A program made the position numbers and the translations under genes. Below the pieces are notes generated by a model that saw nothing but the letters and a program-made list of their open reading frames with translations, was not told the origin of the DNA and did not search any database. From the NCBI GenBank assembly GCA_949878575.1, contig CATLAX010000001.1:446220-510219 (forward strand): a stretch of DNA of 64,000 nucleotides, read 5' to 3'. The DNA is from an uncultured Alphaproteobacteria bacterium. Lineage in GTDB: Bacteria; Pseudomonadota; Alphaproteobacteria; Rs-D84. Positions 48,900-62,000 of the stretch are shown here, piece after piece (positions within the stretch are counted from its first letter, which is position 1; the number at the start of each line of letters is the position of its first letter).

Positions 48900-49299
48900 T
48901 TCAATTCTGACGGTTGTGCGGGCGTGCGATTCCGTAATACTGGCCACATGCGACGGCGACGCACCCGACGCCCGGCATGTCACAAATGCAATGAATCTGT
49001 CGGCGGATTCTTTAAACCTGTATTTTATGACCGGGCGGAAAACGCCAAAATTTGCCCAACTGTCACACAACGCGCAATGCTGCCTGTACTATTTTGATGC
49101 GGCGACGCGGCACGCGGTTCGTCTGTACGGCAAAATAGAATTTGTAGACGACGCCTGTACGCGGCGCGCACACTGGCGCGACGAATATTCAAAGTTCGGA
49201 TACGCCGGGCCGGACAGCCCCGATTTTATTCTTATGCGCTTTGTGCCACGTTCCTATAAATATTACATCGGGCAAGAGCTGATCGCCGGGACGCTATAA
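48880..49299 (+). CDS. Pyridoxamine 5'-phosphate oxidase-like protein
   Basis: SVILATCDGDAPDARHVTNAMNL...LYFMTGRKTPKFAQLSHNAQCCLYYFD; start overlaps previous gene. Confidence 0.75.
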   Translation: MTADKIDSILTVVRACDSVILATCDGDAPDARHVTNAMNLSADSLNLYFMTGRKTPKFAQLSHNAQCCLYYFDAATRHAVRLYGKIEFVDDACTRRAHWRDEYSKFGYAGPDSPDFILMRFVPRSYKYYIGQELIAGTL

Positions 49300-49379
49300 A
49301 CGTGCAAGACATAAAAACGCATTGAAACACCCAGATAAGATATGATAAACTTCTTATCGTATCTTTAAAGGACGTAACA

Positions 49380-50105
49380 ATGCGTTTTAGTTTGAATCAG
49401 TTTGAAGATTTTTTAAAATCCATAGACCTGCAAAAGTACAGGAATGAATATGCGGCCACAAAAATTGTAGAGCTGGATTTGCCCAAAAACATACAGGCGT
49501 TAAAAACCATGTATGAACAATACTGGGACAACAAGGACAACAACGGGACGCCATTGTCATTTGAAGAATATTACGACACGGTGTATTTTCCAACGCATAA
49601 AGAAGAAATTTATAAATTTTGGCACACAAAATCCGGCTTTGGCACGGAATGCGACTGTTTCCTGCGTGGTCTGAAGGCAAGAATTTACAGGACCTGGGCG
49701 TCTTTAATAACTCAGATTCATGGTGGTTATGTGGCCGAAAAAGTATTTGGGGCCGGCACTGTGGAGATGGGCGAAGAATTGGATAGGAACAATATTGATT
49801 TTAAAATAACAACAGCAGATAAAACAATTTTGGTACAGGTAAAAAAGAAAACAAACCGCAAAGAAATCGCCCGCATGGACGACGGTGCCGACAAAAATAA
49901 CAACATTCAATATATCAGGTACGAGGTTCCGACACCCAAAGACTATGAGAATCCCTATTACAAAGAAAACAAAAATCACAAGGCAAACGAGTTAAAGCCT
50001 TTCGCAAAAAATTTTGTAAAGTTCAACCCTTTTGGGGGAACGCTGGACAGGTTTGACAACGGATTTGTCGTTTTTACAGACAATGCGTTTAAAGGCCTGA
50101 TTTAA
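49380..50105 (+). CDS. Putative type II restriction endonuclease
   Basis: Convergent with a DNA methyltransferase; PD-(D/E)xK-like NIDFKITTADKTILVQVKKKT. Confidence 0.6.
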   Translation: MRFSLNQFEDFLKSIDLQKYRNEYAATKIVELDLPKNIQALKTMYEQYWDNKDNNGTPLSFEEYYDTVYFPTHKEEIYKFWHTKSGFGTECDCFLRGLKARIYRTWASLITQIHGGYVAEKVFGAGTVEMGEELDRNNIDFKITTADKTILVQVKKKTNRKEIARMDDGADKNNNIQYIRYEVPTPKDYENPYYKENKNHKANELKPFAKNFVKFNPFGGTLDRFDNGFVVFTDNAFKGLI

Positions 50106-50970
50106 GCCGTTGATGATAGGTTTCAATATTTTTTTTCGCCAGCAAAACGTAATCAGGATTAATCTCGTATGCCGTGAAAGTACCACCGTTTTGTAGAACA
50201 GAAATGCATTCACTGCCGCTGCCGCAAAACGGTATCAGCACACTAAACCCGGATTTTGGGCGGCATGATTTTATCAGTCTGTCTGTCACAGCCAACGGCT
50301 TCTGTGTGGGATGTATGATTAGATCAGACTGGTCATATCGCGTCCTGTCCCGTGGATTTATTATTTTGTCCTGTGACCTGCTGTAAATAATCCTTTCCCT
50401 TAACGCCGCGCCGCCCGCCAATGTGGATTCACAAATCACATCCCGTGGCAATGCGCCATTGGGATTGGCCTCATAAACAGTTTGTTTTTTTCCGCCGAAA
50501 CGGGCTGTTTTTGATGTCGGACGGGTTTTCCCGGCACTGCCTTTAAGAAATCCGTCAGTATACGGAACCCGAACATCGTCGCGGTTAAATATCGGACTGT
50601 CCCGCCAATAACAAATTATGGATTCATGACTGCGTTGCCAAAAATTCAACGACGGAACATTTTTGTTTGTATAATACCATGTCAGCCAGCGCTGGTTGCG
50701 CATGGGCAAAAGCACGGAAATATGAGCCAATATTTCATCAAAACCATAAATAAACATTGTGCCCGTGGGCTTCAGAACCCTTTGGCATTCCAACAGCCAT
50801 AATTTCACCCATTCTATATAGTCCGTATGATTTTGCCTGTCGGAATCATTTCCGAAATCTTTGCCAATGTTATATGGAGGATCGGCAATAATTATGTCAT
50901 ATGTATCGTTGGGAATGTTTTTTATTCCCTGCAAACAGTCTTCATTAAAAATACTATTTTTATAATTCAT
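50089..50970 (-). CDS. DNA methyltransferase (N4-C or N6-A type)
   Basis: DIIIADPPYNIGKDF; HPTQKPLAVTDRLIKSC; IPFCGSGSECISVL. Confidence 0.9.
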   Translation of the reverse strand: MNYKNSIFNEDCLQGIKNIPNDTYDIIIADPPYNIGKDFGNDSDRQNHTDYIEWVKLWLLECQRVLKPTGTMFIYGFDEILAHISVLLPMRNQRWLTWYYTNKNVPSLNFWQRSHESIICYWRDSPIFNRDDVRVPYTDGFLKGSAGKTRPTSKTARFGGKKQTVYEANPNGALPRDVICESTLAGGAALRERIIYSRSQDKIINPRDRTRYDQSDLIIHPTQKPLAVTDRLIKSCRPKSGFSVLIPFCGSGSECISVLQNGGTFTAYEINPDYVLLAKKNIETYHQRLKSGL

Positions 50971-51121
50971 CTGTTTTGGCCCCGGTGCGCCCCGACAACA
51001 TAAAAGATTAATCGCTTTCCTATCCTGGGCTAAGATTAGCACAGCTTTGGATTTCATTTCAACATTTTTAACAAACAAAAAGACCGACAAAGTCGGTCTT
51101 TTTGTTTGTGTAATGGATTTA

Positions 51122-51745
51122 TTAGTCCTTGTTTGTGTATTCACAAAAGCCTTCACTGGTGTCGCAACGAGAAATTACACCTTCGCTGATGAAATAACCC
51201 TGCGGATGCAGACACGCCGGGCAAACCTGCGGAGCCTCTGTTCCAATGTGCCAGTTGCCGCAGTTTGTGCAGCGCCACATCACAATTTTATCCGATTTGA
51301 ACAGTGTGCCGTTTTCCATAGCCTCGGCCAGGGCGCGGAAGCGGGATTCGTGATAACGTTCCGCATAGCCGATATTTTTCAGCACTTCTGCAATTGCCGG
51401 GAATCCTTCCTGGGCCGCAATCTGGGCAAATTTCGGATACATGTCGGTGTTTTCTTCGTGTTCGCCATATGCCGCCGCCTTTAAATTTTCCAGCGTGTCA
51501 CCGATTTTACCGGCCGGGAAAGATGCGGTAATTTCCAGATCGCCACCTTCCAGGAACTTAAACAAACGTGACGCATGTTCTTTTTCCTGGTCGGCTGTTT
51601 CCAGAAAAATCTTTGAAATAGCTTGAAAACCTTCATTCTTGGCCTTTGACGCAAAGAAGGTGTAGCGGTTGCGCGCCTGGGATTCACCGGCAAACGCGGT
51701 CAGCAAATTCTTTTCTGTTTGTGTACCTTTCAGGGATACTGTCAT
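51122..51745 (-). CDS. Rubrerythrin
   Basis: TEKNLLTAFAGESQARNRYTFFASKAK...EKEHA; C-terminal rubredoxin-like CTNCGN...CPACLH. Confidence 0.95.
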   Translation of the reverse strand: MTVSLKGTQTEKNLLTAFAGESQARNRYTFFASKAKNEGFQAISKIFLETADQEKEHASRLFKFLEGGDLEITASFPAGKIGDTLENLKAAAYGEHEENTDMYPKFAQIAAQEGFPAIAEVLKNIGYAERYHESRFRALAEAMENGTLFKSDKIVMWRCTNCGNWHIGTEAPQVCPACLHPQGYFISEGVISRCDTSEGFCEYTNKD

Positions 51746-51815
51746 TTTTACTCCTTTTTGTAATTAATTTCCGACGAAATACTAACAGACGAAAGCATAA
51801 AAATCAAAAATATTT

Positions 51816-53722
<1,907 letters not shown>

Positions 53723-53754
53723 ATTTGATTTATACATAAATAAAAGGTAAAAAA

Positions 53755-53985
53755 ATGTTTGGAAAAGTTAAAAAAATCTTTTTTACGGGCATGTTCGGCA
53801 TCATGTACATTTCTTTTGTCGCCCAGATTGTATACGTTTTGGGTTGGGCCGGCGACATATCCAACAAAATGCTGGGGATGGGTCTGCTGGCACTGGAATG
53901 GCTGGTATTGATTGCGGCGCGCTATCTGTCAAAGCGCAGCAGCACCGGCGCCCAGTACAACGGATACAACAACCGTCGTCGTTAA
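53755..53985 (+). CDS. Small membrane protein
   Basis: 76-aa ORF with two hydrophobic segments, RBS AAAGGTAAAAAA, downstream terminator. Confidence 0.6.
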   Translation: MFGKVKKIFFTGMFGIMYISFVAQIVYVLGWAGDISNKMLGMGLLALEWLVLIAARYLSKRSSTGAQYNGYNNRRR

Positions 53986-54036
53986 TATTCGGTGGCGGAC
54001 ACTGAAAATCCTCCTGAACGGGGGATTTTTTATTGC

Positions 54037-54065
54037 CTTGAAAATTTGCAAATAAAGATTTATAT
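54037..54065 (+). promoter_or_regulatory. Candidate RpoH-type promoter of the Lon-like gene
   Basis: CTTG-N18-TTTATAT, same spacing as the dnaK element at 8157. Confidence 0.45.
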
Positions 54066-54076
54066 TATGAAACACT

Positions 54077-55834
54077 ATGAAAGAATACGTACTTCCCTTT
54101 AGAGATTTTGTCGTACACCCCGGATTAACGGTGCCTATTTACATTGACAATTCATTGTCCGTCGCATGTATAGAGGCCGCAATGGCCGACAGTCGCAGAA
54201 TTGTTCTGACGGCCCAGCACAGCTGGAATTATCCAAACAGTGTTGACGACATATACGATGTCGGCACAATCGGCGACATCGCCCAGGTTCTGCGCATGCC
54301 GGACGGCGCAATTCATGCAATCGTACGCACAACCGGCGTCGTGTCCTTGCACGACATATCGGTTGGCCGCGGCCTGTTTACCGCAAATGTTGCGGGGATT
54401 GAATGCGCGGACGACGATGAAACGGAACAGACAACCGCACTGCGCGACAGGATTGCGGGAAATCTGCAGGCCATGGCGTCCAGCCGCAAGCTAAAGATTG
54501 AAAAGCTGCGCAATATAATTCAAAACTATCCATTGCCTGCATTTGTTGACGCCGTTGTCCAAATGGCCGATATTGACACGGATACGGCGATTGCCGTATT
54601 ACGCGCCACATCATGGCAGAAAAAACTGGAAATACTGTTGGAACAGGTAAACCTGTTGGCGGAAACAGCAAAAATAGAAGATTCAATTAACCGCAGAATA
54701 CATCAGCAGATGGAATCTGGCCGGCGCGAGGCGATATTGCAGGAAAAAATGCGTGCCATTCAAAAAGAGATGGGCGAAGACGCCGATGAAATGGATGCAA
54801 TTAACATGCGCCGCCGCATAGAAAGCGCCCCGCTGACGCCGGAGGTGCGCGAAAAAGCAATGTCGGAATGGCGACGCATGCGTTCCATGGCGCCAATGTC
54901 AAACGACGCGGCGCTGTTAAAGGCCTATTTGGATGAACTGCTGGCGATGCCGTGGGCAAAAACACCGCCGGCAAAAATAGATTTGGGCGCCGCGCGTAAA
55001 ACCTTGGACGCCCAGCATTCTGGAATGACGCCTATAAAGGAACGCATACTGGAACATATCGCCGTAATGAAAAAAACCGGCAGCAACCGCGGCGGAATAC
55101 TTTGCTTTGTCGGCGCACCGGGCGTGGGAAAGACATCACTGTGCAAATCAATAGCAGAGGCACTGGGGCGCAAATACCACCGCATATCACTGGGCGGCAT
55201 TTCGGACGAGGCGCATTTTCGCGGCCACCGCAAAACATACATCGGCGCCCAGCCGGGCCGCATCATGGATGCACTGAAACGATGCCATACAAACAATCCG
55301 GTAATCGTGTTGGATGAAATAGACAAAATGGGGCGCGATTGGCGCGGCGATCCGGAGGCGGCATTGCTGGAAATAATGGATCCGGAACAGAACCACGCAT
55401 TTCGCGACCATTATCTGGAGGTGGATTTTGACCTGTCAAACGTTGTGTTTATAGCAACGGCGAACAGCCTGAACCTGTCCGGGGCATTAAAAGACAGAAT
55501 GGAAATCATAGAAATCCCCGGATACAGCGAAGAGAACAAGGTAAACATTGCGCGCGAGCATCTGATTGCGCGCGCCGCCAAAGACACCGGATGGAACCCG
55601 GCCAACATTGAAATATCCGACGAGGCGCTGCGTCACATAATACGAAATTATACGTCAGAGCAAGGCGTGCGCCAGTTGCAACGTGAATTAACGGCGATAC
55701 TGCGGCGCGCACTGTTGGAACACGACGGCGAAGATGTTGCAACAGAATTTACGGTGCAAAAAATAGACGATTTGCTGTCCGTGCGCAAATCCGCCGGATT
55801 TTCAAAGCGCATCGGATTTGGCGCCAGTATATAG
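54077..55834 (+). CDS. Lon-like AAA+ protein lacking the peptidase domain
   Basis: Lon N domain; Walker A GAPGVGKTS; Walker B VIVLDEIDKMG; ISLGGISDEAHFRGHRKTYIGAQPGRIM; ends ...KSAGFSKRIGFGASI* before any Ser/Lys protease domain. Confidence 0.9.
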   Translation: MKEYVLPFRDFVVHPGLTVPIYIDNSLSVACIEAAMADSRRIVLTAQHSWNYPNSVDDIYDVGTIGDIAQVLRMPDGAIHAIVRTTGVVSLHDISVGRGLFTANVAGIECADDDETEQTTALRDRIAGNLQAMASSRKLKIEKLRNIIQNYPLPAFVDAVVQMADIDTDTAIAVLRATSWQKKLEILLEQVNLLAETAKIEDSINRRIHQQMESGRREAILQEKMRAIQKEMGEDADEMDAINMRRRIESAPLTPEVREKAMSEWRRMRSMAPMSNDAALLKAYLDELLAMPWAKTPPAKIDLGAARKTLDAQHSGMTPIKERILEHIAVMKKTGSNRGGILCFVGAPGVGKTSLCKSIAEALGRKYHRISLGGISDEAHFRGHRKTYIGAQPGRIMDALKRCHTNNPVIVLDEIDKMGRDWRGDPEAALLEIMDPEQNHAFRDHYLEVDFDLSNVVFIATANSLNLSGALKDRMEIIEIPGYSEENKVNIAREHLIARAAKDTGWNPANIEISDEALRHIIRNYTSEQGVRQLQRELTAILRRALLEHDGEDVATEFTVQKIDDLLSVRKSAGFSKRIGFGASI

Positions 55835-55849
55835 TATGCAATTACAATA

Positions 55850-56416
55850 ATGGATGACAAAGGCATGATTTTAATCATTAACACATCTGGGGCCGGAATT
55901 GAATTTGTTTTGGACAACAATTACCGCCATGTGACAGCCGAAAAGCAATCCGTCGCACTGCCCACGGAATGTGAAAAATTTATGCAGGACTGCGGTGCAA
56001 AATGGAACGAGTTAAGCGCCATCGGAATTGTTGTCGGCCCCGGCAGCTTTACCGGCGTGCGCCTGGGTATCGCATACGCAAAGGGTTTGGGTCTGGGGCT
56101 GAACATTCCGGGGGTCGGAATAAATGCGTTTGAATTGTATTTGGCGGCCGCGCCTGATGCGTTTGTTGCAATAGATTCCGGCCGGGGCGACTTCTTTGTG
56201 GCGTCACCACGCACGGCGCCGCAAACCATGGGCATAGACGAACTGGAAACACGCCAGATGGAATGTCCGCGCACGGTCGGACACAAGCCGTTTGATCTGC
56301 GCCTGGGGACAAAAATAGTTATGGAAAAACTGGCGGCCGGCGACACGCCCCCCGCCGTTCCGATGTATTTGCGCCCCAGTTATGTTGAAACAAACAAGCA
56401 ATGCTGCAACAACTAG
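55850..56416 (+). CDS. tsaB: tRNA threonylcarbamoyladenosine biosynthesis protein TsaB
   Basis: MILIINTSG...IGIVVGPGSFTGVRLGIAYAKGLGLGL. Confidence 0.9.
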   Translation: MDDKGMILIINTSGAGIEFVLDNNYRHVTAEKQSVALPTECEKFMQDCGAKWNELSAIGIVVGPGSFTGVRLGIAYAKGLGLGLNIPGVGINAFELYLAAAPDAFVAIDSGRGDFFVASPRTAPQTMGIDELETRQMECPRTVGHKPFDLRLGTKIVMEKLAAGDTPPAVPMYLRPSYVETNKQCCNN

Positions 56417-56787
56417 AAAATCTTCACCGCGAATGTTTTCCGCACAAACCGTGGTGTGCGACGGATTTTGCCGACTTGAAAAAATCGGGGTGCGACATAA
56501 TCGCCAGCCAAAACGGATTTATCGTATACCGCGTCGTCGCGGATGAGGCGGAAATAATAACACTGGGTGTTGCGCCGAACGCGCGGCGCGGCGGCATTGC
56601 CGCGGCAATGCTGGAAATAGCCGCGGAGGATGCAAAAAAACGCGGCGCAAAAAAAATGTTTTTGGAGGTCGCGGAAGACAACGCCCCCGCCCGTGCATTA
56701 TACGAACAGTCGGGATTTGCAAACATCGGCGTGCGACCGAAATATTATGACGGCATTGATGCGGTCATGATGTCACGAAATCTGTAA
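56401..56787 (+). CDS. rimI: RimI-like N-acetyltransferase
   Basis: ITLGVAPNARRGGIAAAML...LEVAEDNAPARALYEQSGF; overlaps the tsaB end. Confidence 0.88.
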   Translation: MLQQLENLHRECFPHKPWCATDFADLKKSGCDIIASQNGFIVYRVVADEAEIITLGVAPNARRGGIAAAMLEIAAEDAKKRGAKKMFLEVAEDNAPARALYEQSGFANIGVRPKYYDGIDAVMMSRNL

Positions 56788-56808
56788 TTCGCACACGGGG
56801 ACAACGTC

Positions 56809-57507
56809 ATGACGGCGCAGGATTCTTATTTTCATTCGGGACACCGCGAAAGACTGCGCCAAAAATTTTTGGATGACAAAATCACGGACTATGAATTCTT
56901 GGAACTGTTGCTGTCCTTTGTAATTCCGCGGCGCGACGTGCGCCCGCTGGCACGGCGCCTGATACAGCAATACAGCGGCCTGCACCAGATATGCAGTCTG
57001 CCGCTGGAAACATTAATGGCCGAAGACGGCATTGGGCGCAATACCGCAATTTTTCTAAAAGCACTGCGATATGCAATGTTGACCGAATACCGCGAGCATT
57101 TGGACAAGAACCCCATTTTTCATGACGACACCGTCCTTGTCAACTATTGCCTGACGCTGCTGGGCGGGAAAACGGTGGAAGAATTTCATGTTCTGTATCT
57201 GGACAGGGAAAAGCGCCTGTTGGTGGACGACTGTCACAGCATAGGGACCATAGATCAATCCGCGGTATATCCGCGTGAAATTCTGCGGCGCGCACTGAAC
57301 GTAAATGCGGCCAATGTTGTATTGCTGCACAATCATCCGGCCAGCGACAAGCCTTTCTCGTCCCAGGACATAGAAATAACGACACAAACCCGCGACATGC
57401 TGGATGCTGTTGGAATATATCTATATGATCACTATTTGGTGGCCGGCGGCCAGGTTGTGTCCGCACGGGCAAAAATGTTTTTGAATCAAAGCAAAAATTT
57501 TAGTTAG
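56809..57507 (+). CDS. radC: RadC family (JAB/MPN) protein
   Basis: VVLLHNHPASDKPFSSQDIEIT. Confidence 0.93.
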   Translation: MTAQDSYFHSGHRERLRQKFLDDKITDYEFLELLLSFVIPRRDVRPLARRLIQQYSGLHQICSLPLETLMAEDGIGRNTAIFLKALRYAMLTEYREHLDKNPIFHDDTVLVNYCLTLLGGKTVEEFHVLYLDREKRLLVDDCHSIGTIDQSAVYPREILRRALNVNAANVVLLHNHPASDKPFSSQDIEITTQTRDMLDAVGIYLYDHYLVAGGQVVSARAKMFLNQSKNFS

Positions 57508-58792
57508 CACCGCCAATAAAATCCAAAACACGACTGTCAAAGATAACGTCCCGCGGGCGCAATGGCGACGCAACATGCATATCCGCCGAACGCCGCGTCC
57601 GGGACAGCGCCACATACGCCTGGCCGTGGGCGAACGCACCGCGTGACATGTCAACCACCACCGCGTCCAGGGTTTTGCCCTGAGCCTTGTGTATTGTCAT
57701 GGCGTACCCCAGGCTTAACGGAAACTGGCGATACGCCCCGACCTCGTTTTCCGTCAGCCGGTCGTTTTCATCGCGCGCGTATTCTATCTTTTCCCATTTT
57801 TCCGGCCGCACTGATACGGTTTCATGGTTATCCGACAACAGCTGCACCACAATTTCCCGCGCCCCCAGCGCCCGAACAATCCCCATGGATCCATTGTGCC
57901 ATTTGTCGCCGTTTTTAACAAACACCACCAACGCGCCGACCTTTAACACCAACGACAACGGCGCCGGCACGTCGCGTTCCGCAAAATTGCCGGTTAATTC
58001 ACCGTTATATGCAACCTCTGGCGCGTTTATCTGGGCCAGACGCGCCGCATTTATTCGTTCGGCCACGGCACGAAAAGGCGTAATAATAACTGCATTTTCA
58101 CGGCGTGCGGCGTCTTCTATGCGGCATGAGTTAAAGAATTCCAACGCCCCTGCGTCGCCGGCCCTTAGTCTGCTTAAACTGTCCAACAGTTCTTTGTCGT
58201 TTTGCCGGTAAACCAAATTAAAATCGTATTTTATAAAATCGGCGCGCTTAAACACGTTGCTGTCAAAGAAATAAGCGTTTTCATATCCGTAATTTTGCGC
58301 ATACAGCGCGGCCGCGTCACGCGTTATAACAGGCGGCAACTGAAACAAATCGCCGATAGCCAACACCTGCAGTCCGCCAAACGGCGCATTGTTACGCCGG
58401 GCCTGGCGCGCCAAAATGTCCATCGCATCCAGCAAATCCGGGGCGACCATTGATATTTCATCAATAATCAGAACATCCGCCCCGGTCAACACATTTCGTG
58501 TTTTTGCCTTTAACTTAAGCAATTCCGGAACAATAAAGTCGCGCGGTTGAATCTGAAACAGCGAATGAATGGTTTGGCCCGCAATATTTAGCGCCGAAAC
58601 CGCGGTCGGGCATGCGCATATTATACGCTTTTTGGACGCGGCGCGCAGATAGTTTACAAATGTAGACTTGCCCGTTCCGGCCTGTCCCATAATTAACAGA
58701 TTAGAGTTTGTGTTTTCCAGTGCCTGCATCGCGGCCATCTGGGTATCGCTTAAAATAGGGATTACATCGGACATATGCCCATATGTTGTCAT
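57500..58792 (-). CDS. PIF1-like / RecD2-like helicase
   Basis: LLIMGQAGTGKSTFVNYL; VLIIDEISMVAPDLLDAMD; LGYAMTIHKAQGKTLDAVVVD; AYVALSRTR. Confidence 0.9.
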   Translation of the reverse strand: MTTYGHMSDVIPILSDTQMAAMQALENTNSNLLIMGQAGTGKSTFVNYLRAASKKRIICACPTAVSALNIAGQTIHSLFQIQPRDFIVPELLKLKAKTRNVLTGADVLIIDEISMVAPDLLDAMDILARQARRNNAPFGGLQVLAIGDLFQLPPVITRDAAALYAQNYGYENAYFFDSNVFKRADFIKYDFNLVYRQNDKELLDSLSRLRAGDAGALEFFNSCRIEDAARRENAVIITPFRAVAERINAARLAQINAPEVAYNGELTGNFAERDVPAPLSLVLKVGALVVFVKNGDKWHNGSMGIVRALGAREIVVQLLSDNHETVSVRPEKWEKIEYARDENDRLTENEVGAYRQFPLSLGYAMTIHKAQGKTLDAVVVDMSRGAFAHGQAYVALSRTRRSADMHVASPLRPRDVIFDSRVLDFIGGAN

Positions 58793-58865
58793 AAATAAGA
58801 TAAAAAATCAATACAGATAAAATTTAGCTTGCAACAAAAATGAAATGCTATATAATATGCGCCGT

Positions 58866-58942
58866 GGGTTAGTAGCTCAGTTGGTTAGAGCGGAGCGCTC
58901 ATAACGCTTTGGTCGTGGGTTCGAGTCCTACCTAACCCACCA
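58866..58942 (+). tRNA. tRNA with CAT anticodon (Met or Ile2), 3' CCA encoded
   Basis: GGGTTAG/CTAACCC acceptor, anticodon loop CTCATAA, ACCA end; identity depends on C34 modification. Confidence 0.93.
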
Positions 58943-59070
58943 TCTGAAATTTTTATCACGCCGTTGGCGTGTTTTTTTATTAAAATCATTGCAAGATTTA
59001 AAAAGTATATTTTTTCCCTTGCGCCATATGCCGGATTTTTTCTATCATGATTTACAAAAGAGAGGAAGAC

Positions 59071-62000
59071 ATGGAAAAAAAGCGCTATTTCCTGGTTTTT
59101 TTAGCATCATTATTTGTTGCATTGTTTACGATTAATTCGTTTGCGGCGGCATGCTCGTCTTCCAAAACATACACGTCGTGTAAGGCAGGCAGATATTTGA
59201 ACGAACAAAACAAGGCCGGAAACTCATGTCTTCAATGCCCCACCAATTCAACATCATCTGAAGGGAATACAAATGTATGGTGCAACTGTAAACCGGGTTA
59301 TCAAAGCCAGGATGGCGAACAAGGACGCGTGGACCAACAAGACGGCGCCTGCCAGGCTGTAAACTATCAAATAACATATAACCTAAACGGCGGCAGTGGT
59401 TGCAGTAACATAAAATATACAATAGAATCCGCCACATTTACTTTATGTACCCCGACGCGTGCCGGTTACACGTTCGGCGGATGGTATACATCTTCATCCC
59501 TTACCGGTAGCGCTGTCACCCAGGTTGCGAAAGGATCAACCGGCAACAAACCATTTTATGCAAAATGGACCGCATGTACGCCATGCAGCACAACATACGC
59601 GAATACAGTGAACTGCAGTGTATCCGTGTCTAACAACACATGTGTTTATACGACATCCTGCAAGCCTAATTACACCAGCATTGCCAACAACGGAAAATAT
59701 AATGCATATTGTCGCCCGAAAATCTATACCATAACATTGAACAAAAACGGCGGAACTGGCGGTACAGACACGATTTATGAAGTGTACGGCCTTGGATTTA
59801 ATAATGCGGATGACGAGACAATATCCAGTATTACCAAACCCACACGAACAGGATATGCTTTTACCGGATATTACACATCCACATCAGGTGGCACGCAAAT
59901 AATAGACGCCAATGGCAAAATTACTGACTCAAAAACATATTTTACAAAAGACACTACCATTTATGCGCATTGGGAGGCAAAACAATATACTATCACCGCA
60001 AACTATGCCGGGGGCACGGGATCTTTGGACTGGTTGTATGAACAATATGGCAGCGCTTTTAAGTATTCGGCCAACAATGCGTCTTATGATACGTCAATAA
60101 CCGCACTGCCCACTAATGTTTTAAGCACCATAAAACGCAGTTCTGTAACAACAAACTACATAACAACATCATTTGTGTTTAACGGATTTTGGTCAAATAA
60201 TGTCCGTTCATACATAGGTTCCTCATCTGGGACTCTTATGAAACGAGGCTACCAGTATATTAATGCCGCCGGTACAATTTTGGTTTCTAACACTTATTTC
60301 ACCGCCAATAGTACCATGTATGCGCAATGGAACATGAGATGCCCGGCCGGATCTTATCTGCCGGCATACTCTGAAACATGTACGGTATGCGAACAAGGAT
60401 ATTACTGTCCCGGCGGAACATATAGACTTTCCAGCGGCATACAGGGGCGTAACAGCTGTGGTACTACTGCAACCAGCAACGCCGGATCTTCAAGTGTGTC
60501 GGCTTGTAAATGCAAGGCTGGATATGAAGGTAACGCCTCCACTTCATCTGGCACCTGCACGGCATGCCAAAAGGGACATTACAAAAGCACAGCGGGCAAC
60601 ACCACCTGTACAGCAGCCTCTATAGGGTATTACGTATCCACCACCGCCGCGACCAGTCAGACTCAATGTTCCGCTAATCGCACAACCACAGGAACGGGTT
60701 CAACCGCGGCAACTGACTGTTTATGCGCACCCGGTGCATATTTAAACGGCAGCACATGCTCCGTCTGCTCGGCAAACACATATAAGTCTACTATTGGAAG
60801 TACAGCATCTTGTACATCATGCATCTCGGGTTATACAACAACGGGAACAAGCCTTTCCAATCATGATGAACAATCAGACTGCAAAAAAACGATAACACTG
60901 AACAAAAACGGCGGCACCGGTACAATACAGGGAACATCCGGTACGGCCAATGCCTCCATAATATGTTCAGAAGGCCAAAACTGTGATTTTGGTTCTGCAT
61001 CAGTCTTGACGTGGTCAAAAGACGCCACAAACAAGCCCACCAACACGGCAGTTGGTGGATGGAGCACGTCAGACTTATGCTACGCCACGACAACCTCATT
61101 TAAAAACCCGGCTGCAGATACATATTATGCTTGTAAAACATATCGGGTGGACTTTGATATGAACGGCGGTACAGGTACAACACCGGACAGCGTATATGCC
61201 ACTCTTAGATACAAAGTGCCGGAGAACAGCACCTTAACAACACCACCGACGCGCACGGGTTATACATTCGGCGGTTGGTATAACACCAGTGCGTCCACAG
61301 GCGGCAACCTATACTATACCGCTGACGGCACACCGAACCGCATCTGGCTCACAACAGACCCGGGCACGACAACCACGCTGTATGCACGCTGGACCCCGAA
61401 TATATACACTATAACCTTGTATGGAATTACCGATAGTGCAACAAGTTTTACACTAACCGGCGAACCTGTATCCGGCCATATATATGAAAAATATGCCACA
61501 GGATGGTATTCAAACAGCACAGCAACCACGGCAATATCTTCCGTAAAGGTGCCAACATGGGATGGATTCACATTCCTGGGGTATTATGAGGATCCAAAAC
61601 CGCTGGTGGTAAACAATACATCACTGGGGGCGCCCGTAATTTCAAAAACAGGCGCATTGCCGGTAAATACAACGTTTACCGACGACGCGGTCCTGGGCGA
61701 GGCATGGGCCCAAAACTGTAAAATACAGCCGGATTCCACCAAGGGCACATGCACGCTGACGGTGTCAAGTGCGGGTGTTGTAACATACTCTGCAACATGT
61801 AATACGGGTTACACGCTTAGCGGCAACGGCACATCAACGCCGACATGCACCGGTGTGACCAGTAAACTGTCATTTAATATGAACAGCGGTACGTCAAGCG
61901 GGACATTCCCAACCAATTTGGTGGCCACATACGGATCTGCAATGCCGAGTATCCCAAATTTCTCAACAATACGTCCCACAAAAGAAAATTTCACTTTCAG

